A DNA stretch of 32,241 nucleotides from NCBI GenBank assembly GCA_025359045.1, contig JANYHN010000067.1, forward strand, positions 1 through 32,241, given 5' to 3'. Source of the DNA: Hyphomicrobiales bacterium. Its GTDB lineage: Bacteria; Pseudomonadota; Alphaproteobacteria; Rhizobiales; Aestuariivirgaceae. Shown piece by piece: positions 24,022-32,241 of the stretch (its first letter is position 1; every line of letters starts with the position of its first letter). A program made the translations under genes and the position numbers. The notes beneath the pieces are model-generated. The model ran no database searches. It worked only from the letters and a program-made list of their open reading frames with translations, and was not told the DNA's origin.

Positions 24022-24918
24022 ATGTCATCATCCAACAGAATCAGTCGTCCCCACCTTCTGCTTTTGGCCGCTCTTGTTGTCATTTGGGGGTCTTCATTCG
24101 CGCTCAGCAAAATTGCCATTCAGGATGTTGATCCAAACTGGGTCGCTGCATTGCGCTTGATCATCGGCAGTTCTATTATTTTTGCAATTGCCCACTGGTA
24201 CAATCAGTCGCCATTACAAGTGCGCAAGAGTTGGCCAAAATATGTGTGGTTGGGTGTGATAGGCAATGCCCTGCCATTCATTCTCATCAGTTGGGGCATT
24301 CAATATACAAGTTCGGGCGTAACAGGATTGTTAATGGGGACAATTCCACTTTTTGTAATTGTGCTGGCGCATTTCTTGCTGCCCGACGAAAAACTTAATG
24401 TCCGAAAAACCTGTGGTTTCGTGTTGGGTTTTATCGGCGTCGTCATATTAATGAATCCACAACAATTACTCGGTGCATCATTTCATGGAAATGAGCTATG
24501 GGGCGAGCTTGCAATCATTCTCGCTTGCTTGTGTTACGGCATTCACAGTGTGACGGCAAAGCGCTTGGGCTTTGACAAACCATTTCAACAAACGTCCGGA
24601 ATTTTGTTGGCTGCCGCATTTGCCGCGCTGCTCTTTGCCATCATTAAAAACCCGCATGGACTCGAAACGCTAACATTCAATTCATCACTGGCAATCCTGG
24701 GGTTAGGCTTGTTTCCTACCGGCATATCCATGGTCATTGTATATTACTTAATGGAACACATTGGCCCGAGTGCTGTGTCGTTTACAAACTATCTTGTGCC
24801 CATCTTTGCGTTGTTGCTTGGCGCAGTGGCGTTTAACGAAACACTATCATGGAACATCGCGCTGGCTTTGCTCTGCATTCTAGCGGGCATAGCAATAACC
24901 AGTTTTTCACGCCGCTGA
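24022..24918 (+). CDS. EamA-family (DMT superfamily) membrane transporter
   Basis: A 298-residue protein with ten hydrophobic segments arranged as two EamA repeats. The first starts at [22 protein letters not shown] and includes [25 protein letters not shown]. The second includes [21 protein letters not shown] and [29 protein letters not shown]. Members export or take up metabolites such as amino acids and nucleotides; substrates cannot be predicted from sequence. The ATG at 24022 gives the normal start; a GTG at 23935 would add 29 unfamily-like residues. No ribosome-binding site is evident. The end overlaps the glmM stop from the opposite strand by 12 bases. Confidence 0.87.
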   Translation: MSSSNRISRPHLLLLAALVVIWGSSFALSKIAIQDVDPNWVAALRLIIGSSIIFAIAHWYNQSPLQVRKSWPKYVWLGVIGNALPFILISWGIQYTSSGVTGLLMGTIPLFVIVLAHFLLPDEKLNVRKTCGFVLGFIGVVILMNPQQLLGASFHGNELWGELAIILACLCYGIHSVTAKRLGFDKPFQQTSGILLAAAFAALLFAIIKNPHGLETLTFNSSLAILGLGLFPTGISMVIVYYLMEHIGPSAVSFTNYLVPIFALLLGAVAFNETLSWNIALALLCILAGIAITSFSRR

Positions 24919-26253
24919 CTTTGCAATCATACCACAGAGATCATCAACCAATTTTCGCACCAAACCAGCATCTTCGCCCTCGGCCATCACGCGGATTAAC
25001 GGCTCAGTGCCAGACGGACGAATAACAAGGCGGCCCGATTTTCCGAGCCTTGCTTCAGCATCTTTAATGGCAGCCTTCACATGCACATTTTCAAGCGGCG
25101 CACCGCCTGAAAATTTTACATTCTTCAAAATTTGCGGCAACGGATCAAACATATTGCAAACTTCACTCACGCGCTTGCCTTGCCGAACCACTTCACCAAG
25201 CACTTGCAATGCAGCAATCAGACCATCGCCCGTCGTTGCAAAATCCGACATCACAATATGGCCAGACTGCTCACCACCCACATTAAAACCATTGGCCCGC
25301 ATATGCTCGACCACATACCGATCGCCCACTTTAGTGCGAGCCAGCGTCATGCCCTTCGATTCCATAAAGCGCTCTAACCCAAGGTTAGACATAATGGTTG
25401 CAACCAAGCCACCACCACGCAGAGCACCCCGCGCTGCAAATGAAGTGGCAACCAATGCCATAATTTGATCACCGTCAATCACAATGCCATTTTCATCGCA
25501 TATGATCACCCGGTCTGCATCGCCATCAAGCGCAATTCCGATATCGGCGCGAGTGTCGCGCACCCGTTGACACATCGCTTCAGGGTGCGTTGAACCACAA
25601 TCCGCATTGATGTTCATGCCATTTGGTTCATCACCGATTTGAATGATCTCGGCACCCAATTCCCAAAGGGCAGGAGGTGCTGTACGATATGAAGCGCCGT
25701 TGGCTGTGTCGATCACAATCCGCAAGCCATCCAATCCACTCTCACCAGCATAAGTGCGTTTGGCGAATTCAATATAGCGGGCACCTGCATCTTCTACTCG
25801 CTTGGCGCGGCCAATATGATCAGAACCAGCAAGCGTGATTTTAGAAGAGTTATCGACCAAGTCCTCAATCTTCAACTCTTGTTCGTCGGAAAGTTTATAG
25901 CCGTCTGGCCCAAAAAACTTGATGCCGTTGTCATAGTAAGGATTATGCGAAGCCGAAATCATAACGCCCAAATCGGCACGCATTGAACGCGTTAACATTG
26001 CCACAGCCGGAGTGGGTGCTGGTCCAAACAAAAACACATCCATACCTGCCGCCAACAGACCGGCAGTTAGTGCTTGCTCAATCATATAACCTGAAAGCCG
26101 CGTATCCTTACCGATCACCACACGGTGTCTGTGACCACCCCGGCGGTGCAATTGGCCAGCAGCCATGCCAATTTTCATCACAACATCAGGGGTCATCGCA
26201 CCAGTGTTGGCCCTGCCCCGAACACCATCAGTTCCAAAATATTTCCGCGTCAT
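24907..26253 (-). CDS. glmM: Phosphoglucosamine mutase
   Basis: A 448-residue enzyme converting glucosamine-6-phosphate to glucosamine-1-phosphate for UDP-GlcNAc and so for peptidoglycan and lipopolysaccharide. It has the start [13 protein letters not shown], the phosphoserine loop [13 protein letters not shown] with Ser102 as the phosphorylated residue, the Mg2+-binding ALDGDADR, the sugar-binding GGEQSGH and the C-terminal [15 protein letters not shown]. The length is normal for the family. It is the last gene of the minus-strand run that begins with pal in this window, and follows folP after 45 bases. Confidence 0.97.
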   Translation of the reverse strand: MTRKYFGTDGVRGRANTGAMTPDVVMKIGMAAGQLHRRGGHRHRVVIGKDTRLSGYMIEQALTAGLLAAGMDVFLFGPAPTPAVAMLTRSMRADLGVMISASHNPYYDNGIKFFGPDGYKLSDEQELKIEDLVDNSSKITLAGSDHIGRAKRVEDAGARYIEFAKRTYAGESGLDGLRIVIDTANGASYRTAPPALWELGAEIIQIGDEPNGMNINADCGSTHPEAMCQRVRDTRADIGIALDGDADRVIICDENGIVIDGDQIMALVATSFAARGALRGGGLVATIMSNLGLERFMESKGMTLARTKVGDRYVVEHMRANGFNVGGEQSGHIVMSDFATTGDGLIAALQVLGEVVRQGKRVSEVCNMFDPLPQILKNVKFSGGAPLENVHVKAAIKDAEARLGKSGRLVIRPSGTEPLIRVMAEGEDAGLVRKLVDDLCGMIAKSAA

Positions 26254-26298
26254 GATTTATCCCATTCAATGCCCCGAAAGCCGCTTTAGTAAATAGTC

Positions 26299-27348
26299 TT
26301 AAATATCAGCCGAATCCGGATTCAATCCTGCATTGAACATAGCTAAACTTTGCACAGTTTCCACTACATCATGGACGCGTAGTAAATGTGCGCCAAGCAT
26401 GGCAGCCTGTAATGCGCCACCGACTGACCCCGCAACACGTTTGGAAGCCGTTTTCTCACCTGTCACAGCACCCACTACACCTTTACGAGATAAGCCAACC
26501 AGCACGGCAACGCCAAGTCCGTGAAACAGTGTAAGTTGGCGCATCAATTCAAGATTATGCCGAAAAGATTTTCCAAATCCAATGCCAGGGTCAATGCAAA
26601 TATGCGAAAGCGGGATCCCTGAAGCCACGGCTTTCTCAATTTGTGCAGCCAGACCATCATAAACATCGAGCGCCACGTCGTCATATTTGGGAGCAAGCTG
26701 CATGTTCCGCGGGTTGCCTTGTGCATGCATCAAAACAACCGGCAAAAACGCCTTGGCCACAACACCCGCACTCAGCGGATCAAAACCCAAGGCCGAAACA
26801 TCATTGATAATCTTGGCTCCAGCACGGCCCGCTTCAGCCATTAAAACCGATTTGCGTGTATCAACCGAAACAACATGATCCTGCGCCAACGCCGCAATGA
26901 CTGGCATGATCCGTGACCGCTCCTGCTCAATCGACACTTCTTCTGACCCAGGCCGCGTCGACTCACCGCCAACATCAAGAATATCAGCACCCTGTTCTGC
27001 CATTAACCGACCATGAGCGATTGCAACTTCGGCAATATCAAATTTCCCGCCATCCGAAAAACTATCCGGCGTCACATTCACAATGCCCATGATGCGAGTG
27101 TGATCAAGGCTTAAACCGGCAAAGTCAGCCCGCTCACGAACAATATTGTCAATTAGGGCATGTTTACGGAGTTGACGAACATCGAGATTCCGCCGTGTAA
27201 CCACTTTGCCATCGCGTACAATTTCCTCTGCGGTCACAAATGCGATATTTGGTAATCCGCCCAACGAAAAGGCCAAGCCACCAGCGATCATCTCGCGTGC
27301 GTCTTGGCCAAATAACAGACCCAAAGGTCTAAGGTAGATTTGCACCAC
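26299..27348 (-). CDS. folP: Dihydropteroate synthase with N-terminal extension
   Basis: A 349-residue protein. The catalytic TIM barrel starts near residue 88 with MGIVNVTPDSFSDGG and continues with GADILDVGGESTRPG, VSVDTRKS, KIINDVSA, HAQGNPRNMQ, CIDPGIGFGKS, GLSRKGVVG and VHDVVETVQ. The enzyme joins p-aminobenzoate with dihydropterin diphosphate and is the sulfonamide target. The first 85 residues (beginning VQIYLRPLGLLFG) are longer than in the 280-residue enterobacterial form, and similar extensions occur in alphaproteobacterial FolP. The start is a GTG, nine bases after the ftsH stop, and a second GTG follows directly. Coupling with ftsH is likely. Confidence 0.95.
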   Translation of the reverse strand: MVQIYLRPLGLLFGQDAREMIAGGLAFSLGGLPNIAFVTAEEIVRDGKVVTRRNLDVRQLRKHALIDNIVRERADFAGLSLDHTRIMGIVNVTPDSFSDGGKFDIAEVAIAHGRLMAEQGADILDVGGESTRPGSEEVSIEQERSRIMPVIAALAQDHVVSVDTRKSVLMAEAGRAGAKIINDVSALGFDPLSAGVVAKAFLPVVLMHAQGNPRNMQLAPKYDDVALDVYDGLAAQIEKAVASGIPLSHICIDPGIGFGKSFRHNLELMRQLTLFHGLGVAVLVGLSRKGVVGAVTGEKTASKRVAGSVGGALQAAMLGAHLLRVHDVVETVQSLAMFNAGLNPDSADI

Positions 27349-27356
27349 CTGAAAAC

Positions 27357-29267
27357 TCAGGCCTGAGTTTGCGGTTCCAATCCGCCCGCACGTTTGCCAG
27401 CGCGTGGAACAGTTGGCGTATTTGCAGTTGGTCGTGTCTTAGGCGGCTCGTCACGATTGATCTTTCCACCAGCCAATACCAGCTTAACATCTTCACCTGA
27501 CAAAGTTTCATATTCAAGAAGCGCCTTGGCCACATTATGAAGCCCATCGCGATATTTAGCCAAGATCTTTTTGGCCTTCACTTCGCCAGCTTGGATCAGA
27601 TTACGAGTTTCAAGATCGATTAATTTGGCGGTGTCTTCCGAGAGATTCTTACTCTGAGTAACACTGTGACCCAAAAACACTTCCTGCTCATTGGCACCAT
27701 AACGAACACGGCCCAGCTTGTCGCTCATGCCCCATTCCATAACCATGGCGCGCGCGAGTGATGTCGCCATCTGAATGTCTCCAACAGCACCATTGGTTAC
27801 ATTTTTCTCACCGCCGAGAATAAGCTCGGCTTCCCGGCCACCAAATAATACAGCAAGGCGAGACTCACACCATTCCTTCGAATAAGAATGGCGATCACCG
27901 TCAGGCAAGTTCATTGTCACACCTAAAGCGCGTCCGCGTGGTATAATCGTGACCTTGTGCAGTGGATCATAAGGAACCTGCAAACCAACAATCGCGTGGC
28001 CCGCTTCATGATATGCCGTATTCTTGAGCTCGGCGGGGTTCATGACCAATGAGCGACGCTCAGCACCCATCATCACCTTGTCCTTGGCATCTTCAAACTC
28101 AGACTGAGTGACCATGCGCTTATTGCGGCGTGCAGCAAGCAATGCAGCCTCGTTCACGAGATTAGCAAGATCAGCACCAGAAAATCCGGGCGTGCCCTTT
28201 GCAATAACTTTCGCATCAATATCTGGAGCCAGCGGCACATTCTTCATATGCACCAACAAAATTTGCTCACGGCCCTTCACGTCAGGATTGCCAACCGTGA
28301 TTTGACGATCAAAACGACCAGGACGCAACAGTGCAGGATCAAGCACGTCAGGGCGGTTTGTAGCCGCAACAATGATCACGCCTTCATTGGCTTCAAAACC
28401 ATCCATCTCAACCAGCAGCTGGTTCAAGGTTTGCTCACGCTCATCATTGCCGCCACCTAAGCCCGCACCACGGTGCCGACCCACAGCGTCAATTTCGTCG
28501 ATGAAGATGATGCATGGAGCGTTCTTCTTGCCCTGCTCAAACATGTCACGCACGCGGCTTGCACCAACGCCCACAAACATTTCAACAAAGTCAGAGCCAG
28601 AAATTGTAAAGAACGGCACACCAGCTTCACCAGCAATGGCGCGCGCCAACAAAGTTTTACCTGTACCCGGAGGGCCAACGAGCAATGCACCCTTTGGAAT
28701 TTTGCCGCCGAGGCGTTGGAACTTCTGTGGATCTTTGAGGAACTCCACAACTTCCTGCAAATCATCTTTGGCTTCATCAACACCTGCCACATCTTCAAAC
28801 GTGATGCGGCCATGCTTTTCAGTCAAAAGTTTCGCCTTGGATTTGCCGAACCCCATCGCCTTGCCTGAGCCAGATTGCATTTGACGCATGAAGAAAATCC
28901 AAACGCCTGCCATCAATATCAATGGCAACCAGAACATCAGCACATTTGTAAAAATGGATTCGCCCGATGCAGGCTTGAAACTCACCTCAACACCCTTCGA
29001 ACGAAGTAACGCCATGTCACCTTCTGTGATCACGCCTTGAGATTCGAAAGTATTATTACTACCATCTTTCGCGATAATCGGGGTCCCGCCAGCACTACCA
29101 GTATAGGTAATGGATTTTATAGAACCATCATTCACTTTTGTGAAAAGTTCGGAATAAGAGATTTCTTTATTACCGATGTGCATGGCCTGATTTTGGAAAA
29201 GACTGAACAGAGCCACCAACAAAATGGCAATCACAATCCAAACTGCAAAATTACGAAACTGGTTCAA
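27357..29267 (-). CDS. ftsH: ATP-dependent zinc metalloprotease FtsH
   Basis: About 636 residues. Two membrane segments, [19 protein letters not shown] and [21 protein letters not shown], flank a periplasmic domain. The AAA module has Walker A GPPGTGKT (about residue 200), Walker [12 protein letters not shown] and the second-region GRFDRQ; the protease has the zinc motif HEAGH. It degrades membrane proteins and RpoH in many bacteria. I prefer the TTG at 29267: GAGGA sits five bases before it and the N-terminus then reads (M)NQFRNFAVW as in relatives. An in-frame ATG at 29312 adds 15 cationic residues but has AGG right against it. The gene lies between tilS and folP. Confidence 0.96.
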   Translation of the reverse strand: MNQFRNFAVWIVIAILLVALFSLFQNQAMHIGNKEISYSELFTKVNDGSIKSITYTGSAGGTPIIAKDGSNNTFESQGVITEGDMALLRSKGVEVSFKPASGESIFTNVLMFWLPLILMAGVWIFFMRQMQSGSGKAMGFGKSKAKLLTEKHGRITFEDVAGVDEAKDDLQEVVEFLKDPQKFQRLGGKIPKGALLVGPPGTGKTLLARAIAGEAGVPFFTISGSDFVEMFVGVGASRVRDMFEQGKKNAPCIIFIDEIDAVGRHRGAGLGGGNDEREQTLNQLLVEMDGFEANEGVIIVAATNRPDVLDPALLRPGRFDRQITVGNPDVKGREQILLVHMKNVPLAPDIDAKVIAKGTPGFSGADLANLVNEAALLAARRNKRMVTQSEFEDAKDKVMMGAERRSLVMNPAELKNTAYHEAGHAIVGLQVPYDPLHKVTIIPRGRALGVTMNLPDGDRHSYSKEWCESRLAVLFGGREAELILGGEKNVTNGAVGDIQMATSLARAMVMEWGMSDKLGRVRYGANEQEVFLGHSVTQSKNLSEDTAKLIDLETRNLIQAGEVKAKKILAKYRDGLHNVAKALLEYETLSGEDVKLVLAGGKINRDEPPKTRPTANTPTVPRAGKRAGGLEPQTQA

Positions 29268-29341
29268 TTTAATCCTCGATTTCTGCCCGCCCCCAAATTG
29301 GGTTTTAGGCATCCTGAATGGCTAGTCTCTTAACATAAGGG

Positions 29342-30583
29342 TTAGAGTTTGTAATTCCAAGTCCGCAACATATGCTTAAGACCAATAAATTCGGCTGTAA
29401 CCCCGCTGCCAACCGAGTGAAATGGGGCTGCTAAAATAGCCTTTCCACGGCAAACAACAGGTAATCCACCGTCAACAAAGGCCAGCACGTCACGCCTGCG
29501 TGGCATTTCCCCAAACTCGCAGGCAGCTTTAATCTCTGTTCCTACAGGCCCTTTTACTAGAAATCGACCATCCCAGATCACTTCGCCCGAGAGTGGAATT
29601 GTCACGGGCACTGCACAAATTCGGCCCGGTTCGCGCGCGACCCAGATTTCATCCCTGCGTTTAGCAAAAATCAATCCACCCAAAGTGCGCCGCGCACCTT
29701 TTTCATCTTGTAGCCAACTTAAAAGGCTTTGGCGCTGCTTTAGTTCCGGAAAATGGCTCGTGCCGCTGATTTGAAAAAGCGCCACCAATACCTCGTCCGC
29801 CAAATCTGCCTCAATCGAGGCAAATGCAGCTCGCGGAAAACAAAGTAAACCCAATTCCGAAATAGTCACATGAGCCTTAACCCAAAGCGAAGCCCTGTGC
29901 CGAACAGCTGTGACCTGTTGCTGCGCATCTTTCGCAAAGTTCGCGGCACTCGCATTGCCATCGAGCTGGGCTCGCACTCGCACCCGCTCAAAGCTTGGGT
30001 CCAAATTACTTGGATCATTAATCCATGTCAGACCTTGCACCAAAAGAAACTGCCGCAATTCTTCTCTGCGTGCGGAAAGGAGAGGCCTCATAACGCAAAC
30101 GCCGTTCCAATCACGCGAAGGCCAGATGCCAGCTAAACTTTTCAAACTCGATGTTCGCGTTCTCCGCATCACAACTGTTTCAGCCTGATCATCGGCCGTA
30201 TGCGCCGTCAAAAGAACCGGAACATCGTTCGCCAAACACCATGCAGCCATAAGATCATAGCGCGCGTGCCGCGCTTTGGCCTGCAAACCGGAATCAGGTT
30301 TTTCACCCAACCATTTCAAAGTCACATGAGCCAGCCCCAGCGCGTGGCACCAAGCGGCTACCTGCAGGCACTCTTCGGCCGCTTCAGCACGCAACCCATG
30401 GTCAACTGACAAAACAGTAAGAGCAGTCTTGAAATTTCGTTGCGCATTCCATTGCTGCACCAAGTGCAGCATCGCTGTGGAATCAGATCCTCCCGAGACG
30501 GCCAACGCAATACGCTCGAACCCTTCTAGCCCAGAAAAACAACTATCAAATTGAGAAAAAGCTGCGGGCTTAACAGCCAGCAC
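29342..30583 (-). CDS. tilS: tRNA(Ile)-lysidine synthetase
   Basis: A 413-residue N-type ATP pyrophosphatase. The PP-loop SGGSDS is at 30-35, followed by HLVQQWN, the VDHGLR motif and the AHTADDQAETVVMR motif. The enzyme adds lysine to C34 of tRNA-Ile(CAU), so that it reads AUA and is charged with isoleucine; it is normally essential. The start codon is GTG at 30583, giving a 14-base overlap with the end of cpoB, so translation is likely coupled. The C-terminal half is only weakly conserved, which is usual. Confidence 0.94.
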   Translation of the reverse strand: MLAVKPAAFSQFDSCFSGLEGFERIALAVSGGSDSTAMLHLVQQWNAQRNFKTALTVLSVDHGLRAEAAEECLQVAAWCHALGLAHVTLKWLGEKPDSGLQAKARHARYDLMAAWCLANDVPVLLTAHTADDQAETVVMRRTRTSSLKSLAGIWPSRDWNGVCVMRPLLSARREELRQFLLVQGLTWINDPSNLDPSFERVRVRAQLDGNASAANFAKDAQQQVTAVRHRASLWVKAHVTISELGLLCFPRAAFASIEADLADEVLVALFQISGTSHFPELKQRQSLLSWLQDEKGARRTLGGLIFAKRRDEIWVAREPGRICAVPVTIPLSGEVIWDGRFLVKGPVGTEIKAACEFGEMPRRRDVLAFVDGGLPVVCRGKAILAAPFHSVGSGVTAEFIGLKHMLRTWNYKL

Positions 30584-31511
30584 GCTTAAATTCCGCCTGC
30601 GCGCGTTTCTTCACTTCCACCGCGTTCGGGAACTCATCACCAACTGAACCGAGCACTGCGCAGCCCTGTTGGCTTTGCCCCATCTTGTTCATCGCCAAAC
30701 CCAACTTCAACATACTATCGGGTGCGCGCCTACTCTTTGGGTATTGCTTGTAACCGGTTAGATAATTTTGCGCTGCATCTTGATATTGCTGTTGGGCATA
30801 AAAGGTTTCACCCAATTTAAATTGCGCACTACCAGCTAAATTATGATCAGGATATTTTGCCAAAAATTCTTTGAAGCCACTTTCGGCATCACCATACTGC
30901 AATTGTAAAAGTGACTTTTCTGAACGCAGGAAAAGATCATCTGGCGTTTCAGGTTGAACAGAAACTGTTTCAACGGTGGCAGAGCCATTATCATTCAAAG
31001 CTGCTTGATCGGTGCCATCTGGCGGAACAATTAACTTACCTTGAAAACCACCATCGCCAGACTTTGCAGCGCCATTATCCATAGAGCCTAAAATCTTTGC
31101 TCCAGGTGCTGCAGCAGCCACTTGCTCGCTATTGTTTCCATAAATTGTCTCGCCTGGTGCTGGCTCACCTTGAGCCGTCGCATCTTGTTGCAGAGGTGCC
31201 TGCTCGATGGTTTCAACGCCATTTGCCGAACCTGTAATCTTTGGTTGAGGCGCCAATGAAGGTGCCAGAGCAATCTTCTTTTTAGCTGGCAAAACTTGCG
31301 GCTGTTCAGCAGCACCCAACTGTTGTTTCGGGGCAGCAGACAACTGTGCTTGCAGCTGCTTAACAGTGTAATTGAGCTCTTCAACCTGCCCAACCAATTG
31401 TTGCAGCTGCTGTTGCAACTGGTCAACACGGTTCGAAACATCATCTGCCTTGGCTGGAGTAAAAGCTGCACCCATCAAAAGGGCGACAACAAAAAGCTTA
31501 CGCTTGATCAT
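30570..31511 (-). CDS. cpoB: Cell division coordinator CpoB / Tol-Pal system protein YbgF
   Basis: A 313-residue periplasmic protein. Residues 1-22 are a signal peptide ending at PAKA. A coiled coil follows at about 25-60 (VDQLQQQLQQLVGQVEELNYTVKQLQAQL), the part that trimerises in YbgF. A long low-complexity, Gln/Ala/Pro-rich linker covers about 60-185. The C-terminal third, from FLRSEKSLLQLQYGDAESGFKEFLAKYPDH to the end, contains tetratricopeptide repeats, with GSAQFKLGETFYAQQQYQDAAQNYLTGYKQYPKSRRAPDSMLKLG. CpoB links Tol-Pal function to peptidoglycan synthesis at division. It lies between pal and tilS, as in other alphaproteobacteria. Confidence 0.92.
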   Translation of the reverse strand: MIKRKLFVVALLMGAAFTPAKADDVSNRVDQLQQQLQQLVGQVEELNYTVKQLQAQLSAAPKQQLGAAEQPQVLPAKKKIALAPSLAPQPKITGSANGVETIEQAPLQQDATAQGEPAPGETIYGNNSEQVAAAAPGAKILGSMDNGAAKSGDGGFQGKLIVPPDGTDQAALNDNGSATVETVSVQPETPDDLFLRSEKSLLQLQYGDAESGFKEFLAKYPDHNLAGSAQFKLGETFYAQQQYQDAAQNYLTGYKQYPKSRRAPDSMLKLGLAMNKMGQSQQGCAVLGSVGDEFPNAVEVKKRAQAEFKRAGC

Positions 31512-31625
31512 GTGAGTAAATCCAAAATCTCTGTTGCCTGTCTAATTGCAACCCAATCGCGGAAGAATTGAGGCCTTTCAAAGGTTATATTAAAAAGCCT
31601 CAAACTGTAGCGAATTTGCAACAGG

Positions 31626-32141
31626 TTATTTCGCTCCGCCCGTGATCACAGTCACAGCGCGACGATTCTGAGACCAGCATTGTTCCGCGTCACACAAAGC
31701 CACGGGGCGTTCCTTGCCGTAAGCAATCGACGAAATGCGATTGGCGGCAACGCCGTTCTTGATCAGGAAGCCGCGAGCAGCCGTGGCACGGCGTGCAGAA
31801 AGCGAAATATTATATTCACGTGTGCCGCGTTCATCGGCGTGGCCTTCAACCTGCACGGTAACATTTGAATATTGCTTCAACCATTCCGCTTGCTTGGCCA
31901 ACGTATCTTGAGCTTCTTGCGAAAGCGAAGTCTGATCATTTAAGAAATAAATGCGGTCGCCAACATTGGTCGTAAAATCACCTTTTGATCCAGGAGCTGC
32001 TGTCCCGGCACCGTCGCCACCAACAAGACCGCCGCCGCCATCCCCCGAAGGATCAAGAGAAGGCTTCTTTGCACAAGCGGCCAGCGCCATAAAGCAGCAA
32101 CAAATGGCAGCAAATTTTAAACCAGCAACACGCGTCATCAT
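31626..32141 (-). CDS. pal: Peptidoglycan-associated lipoprotein Pal
   Basis: A 171-residue lipoprotein. The signal peptide ends in the lipobox LAAC with Cys23 as the lipid anchor, then a Gly/Asp-rich linker. The OmpA-like peptidoglycan-binding domain runs from about residue 60 (RIYFLNDQTSLSQEA) through VQVEGHADERGTREYNISLSARRATAARGFL, with Asp and Arg positions that hold diaminopimelate. Pal anchors the outer membrane to the wall within Tol-Pal. The ATG at 32141 is chosen because AAGGAG sits eight bases before it; the frame upstream to 32222 is not lipoprotein-like. A tolB gene, usual next to it, would lie beyond the window edge. Confidence 0.95.
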   Translation of the reverse strand: MMTRVAGLKFAAICCCFMALAACAKKPSLDPSGDGGGGLVGGDGAGTAAPGSKGDFTTNVGDRIYFLNDQTSLSQEAQDTLAKQAEWLKQYSNVTVQVEGHADERGTREYNISLSARRATAARGFLIKNGVAANRISSIAYGKERPVALCDAEQCWSQNRRAVTVITGGAK

Positions 32142-32241
32142 CAATCCCACTCCTTCGATGGCTAAAGCCCGCCCCATCCCAGGGAACCAGATTCGCCTAA
32201 ATTCAACGCGCCTTTGGCGCAAAACGTCTCCTCACACAAGT

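Noticed and set aside
31568..31603. Inverted repeat TTGAGGC / GCCTCAA between pal and cpoB as a terminator
   Set aside because: The loop is 22 bases and the T-run lies inside the loop instead of after the stem.
32208..32220. GCGCC-TTT-GGCGC hairpin upstream of pal as a tolB terminator
   Set aside because: Only five pairs with no T-run on the minus strand; the neighbouring gene is not visible.
1..32241. CRISPR array, defence system, prophage structural genes or complete insertion sequence
   Set aside because: No regularly spaced repeats of CRISPR type, no cas, nuclease or restriction genes, and no transposase were seen.

Overview
The window looks like chromosomal DNA of an alphaproteobacterium, most likely a member of Hyphomicrobiales (Rhizobiales) with moderate GC. 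The main clues are neighbour pairs and orders typical of that group: rluD next to rpoH, serC-serA behind a leader that resembles the alphaproteobacterial serC RNA motif, the run pal-cpoB-tilS-ftsH-folP-glmM, a GGAAC-N17-CGTT promoter of the general-stress EcfG type, and a small Omp25/31-like outer-membrane barrel. No genus can be named from sequence reading alone.

Left part (1-8391), an accessory and partly decayed zone interrupted by core genes. It opens with the end of a ROK-family regulator followed by a sugar-binding-like protein that has no signal peptide. A small helix-turn-helix protein then overlaps a tyrosine integrase broken by two stop codons and a one-base deletion. The integrase lies just beyond the 3' end of a tRNA-Glu(CTC) gene, so it is the scar of a tRNA-targeted island. 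Paired palindromes sit between integrase and tRNA, and three related hairpins sit on the other side of the tRNA. After a secreted LprI-like protein come the core genes rluD and rpoH. Downstream of the rpoH terminator are a strong sigma70-like promoter, a short structured stretch, a parD antitoxin, a broken parE toxin and a frameshifted secreted protein. All three frameshifts in this zone can be explained as GGG shortened to GG.

Middle part (8392-19652). This holds a disulfide oxidoreductase, a coupled PAP2 phosphatase / diacylglycerol-kinase-like pair, a CHRD protein with an EcfG-type promoter, a CAP-domain protein, an EAL phosphodiesterase with a degenerate GGDEF domain, an unknown membrane protein, purA, a MuiA-like protein and a secreted protein I do not recognise. 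Strong hairpins lie in the leaders of purA and the muiA-like gene.

Right part (19661-32241), mostly core metabolism and envelope on the minus strand: serine synthesis (serC-serA), a dienelactone hydrolase-like enzyme, an outer-membrane barrel, a plus-strand EamA transporter, then pal, cpoB, tilS, ftsH, folP and glmM, which link the Tol-Pal envelope system, tRNA-Ile modification, membrane proteolysis, folate and UDP-GlcNAc synthesis. I see no CRISPR array, intact mobile element, rRNA or defence system. The most unusual material is the decayed tRNA-Glu island with its repeats, the decayed toxin-antitoxin neighbourhood with a possible small RNA, and the set of structured 5' leaders.
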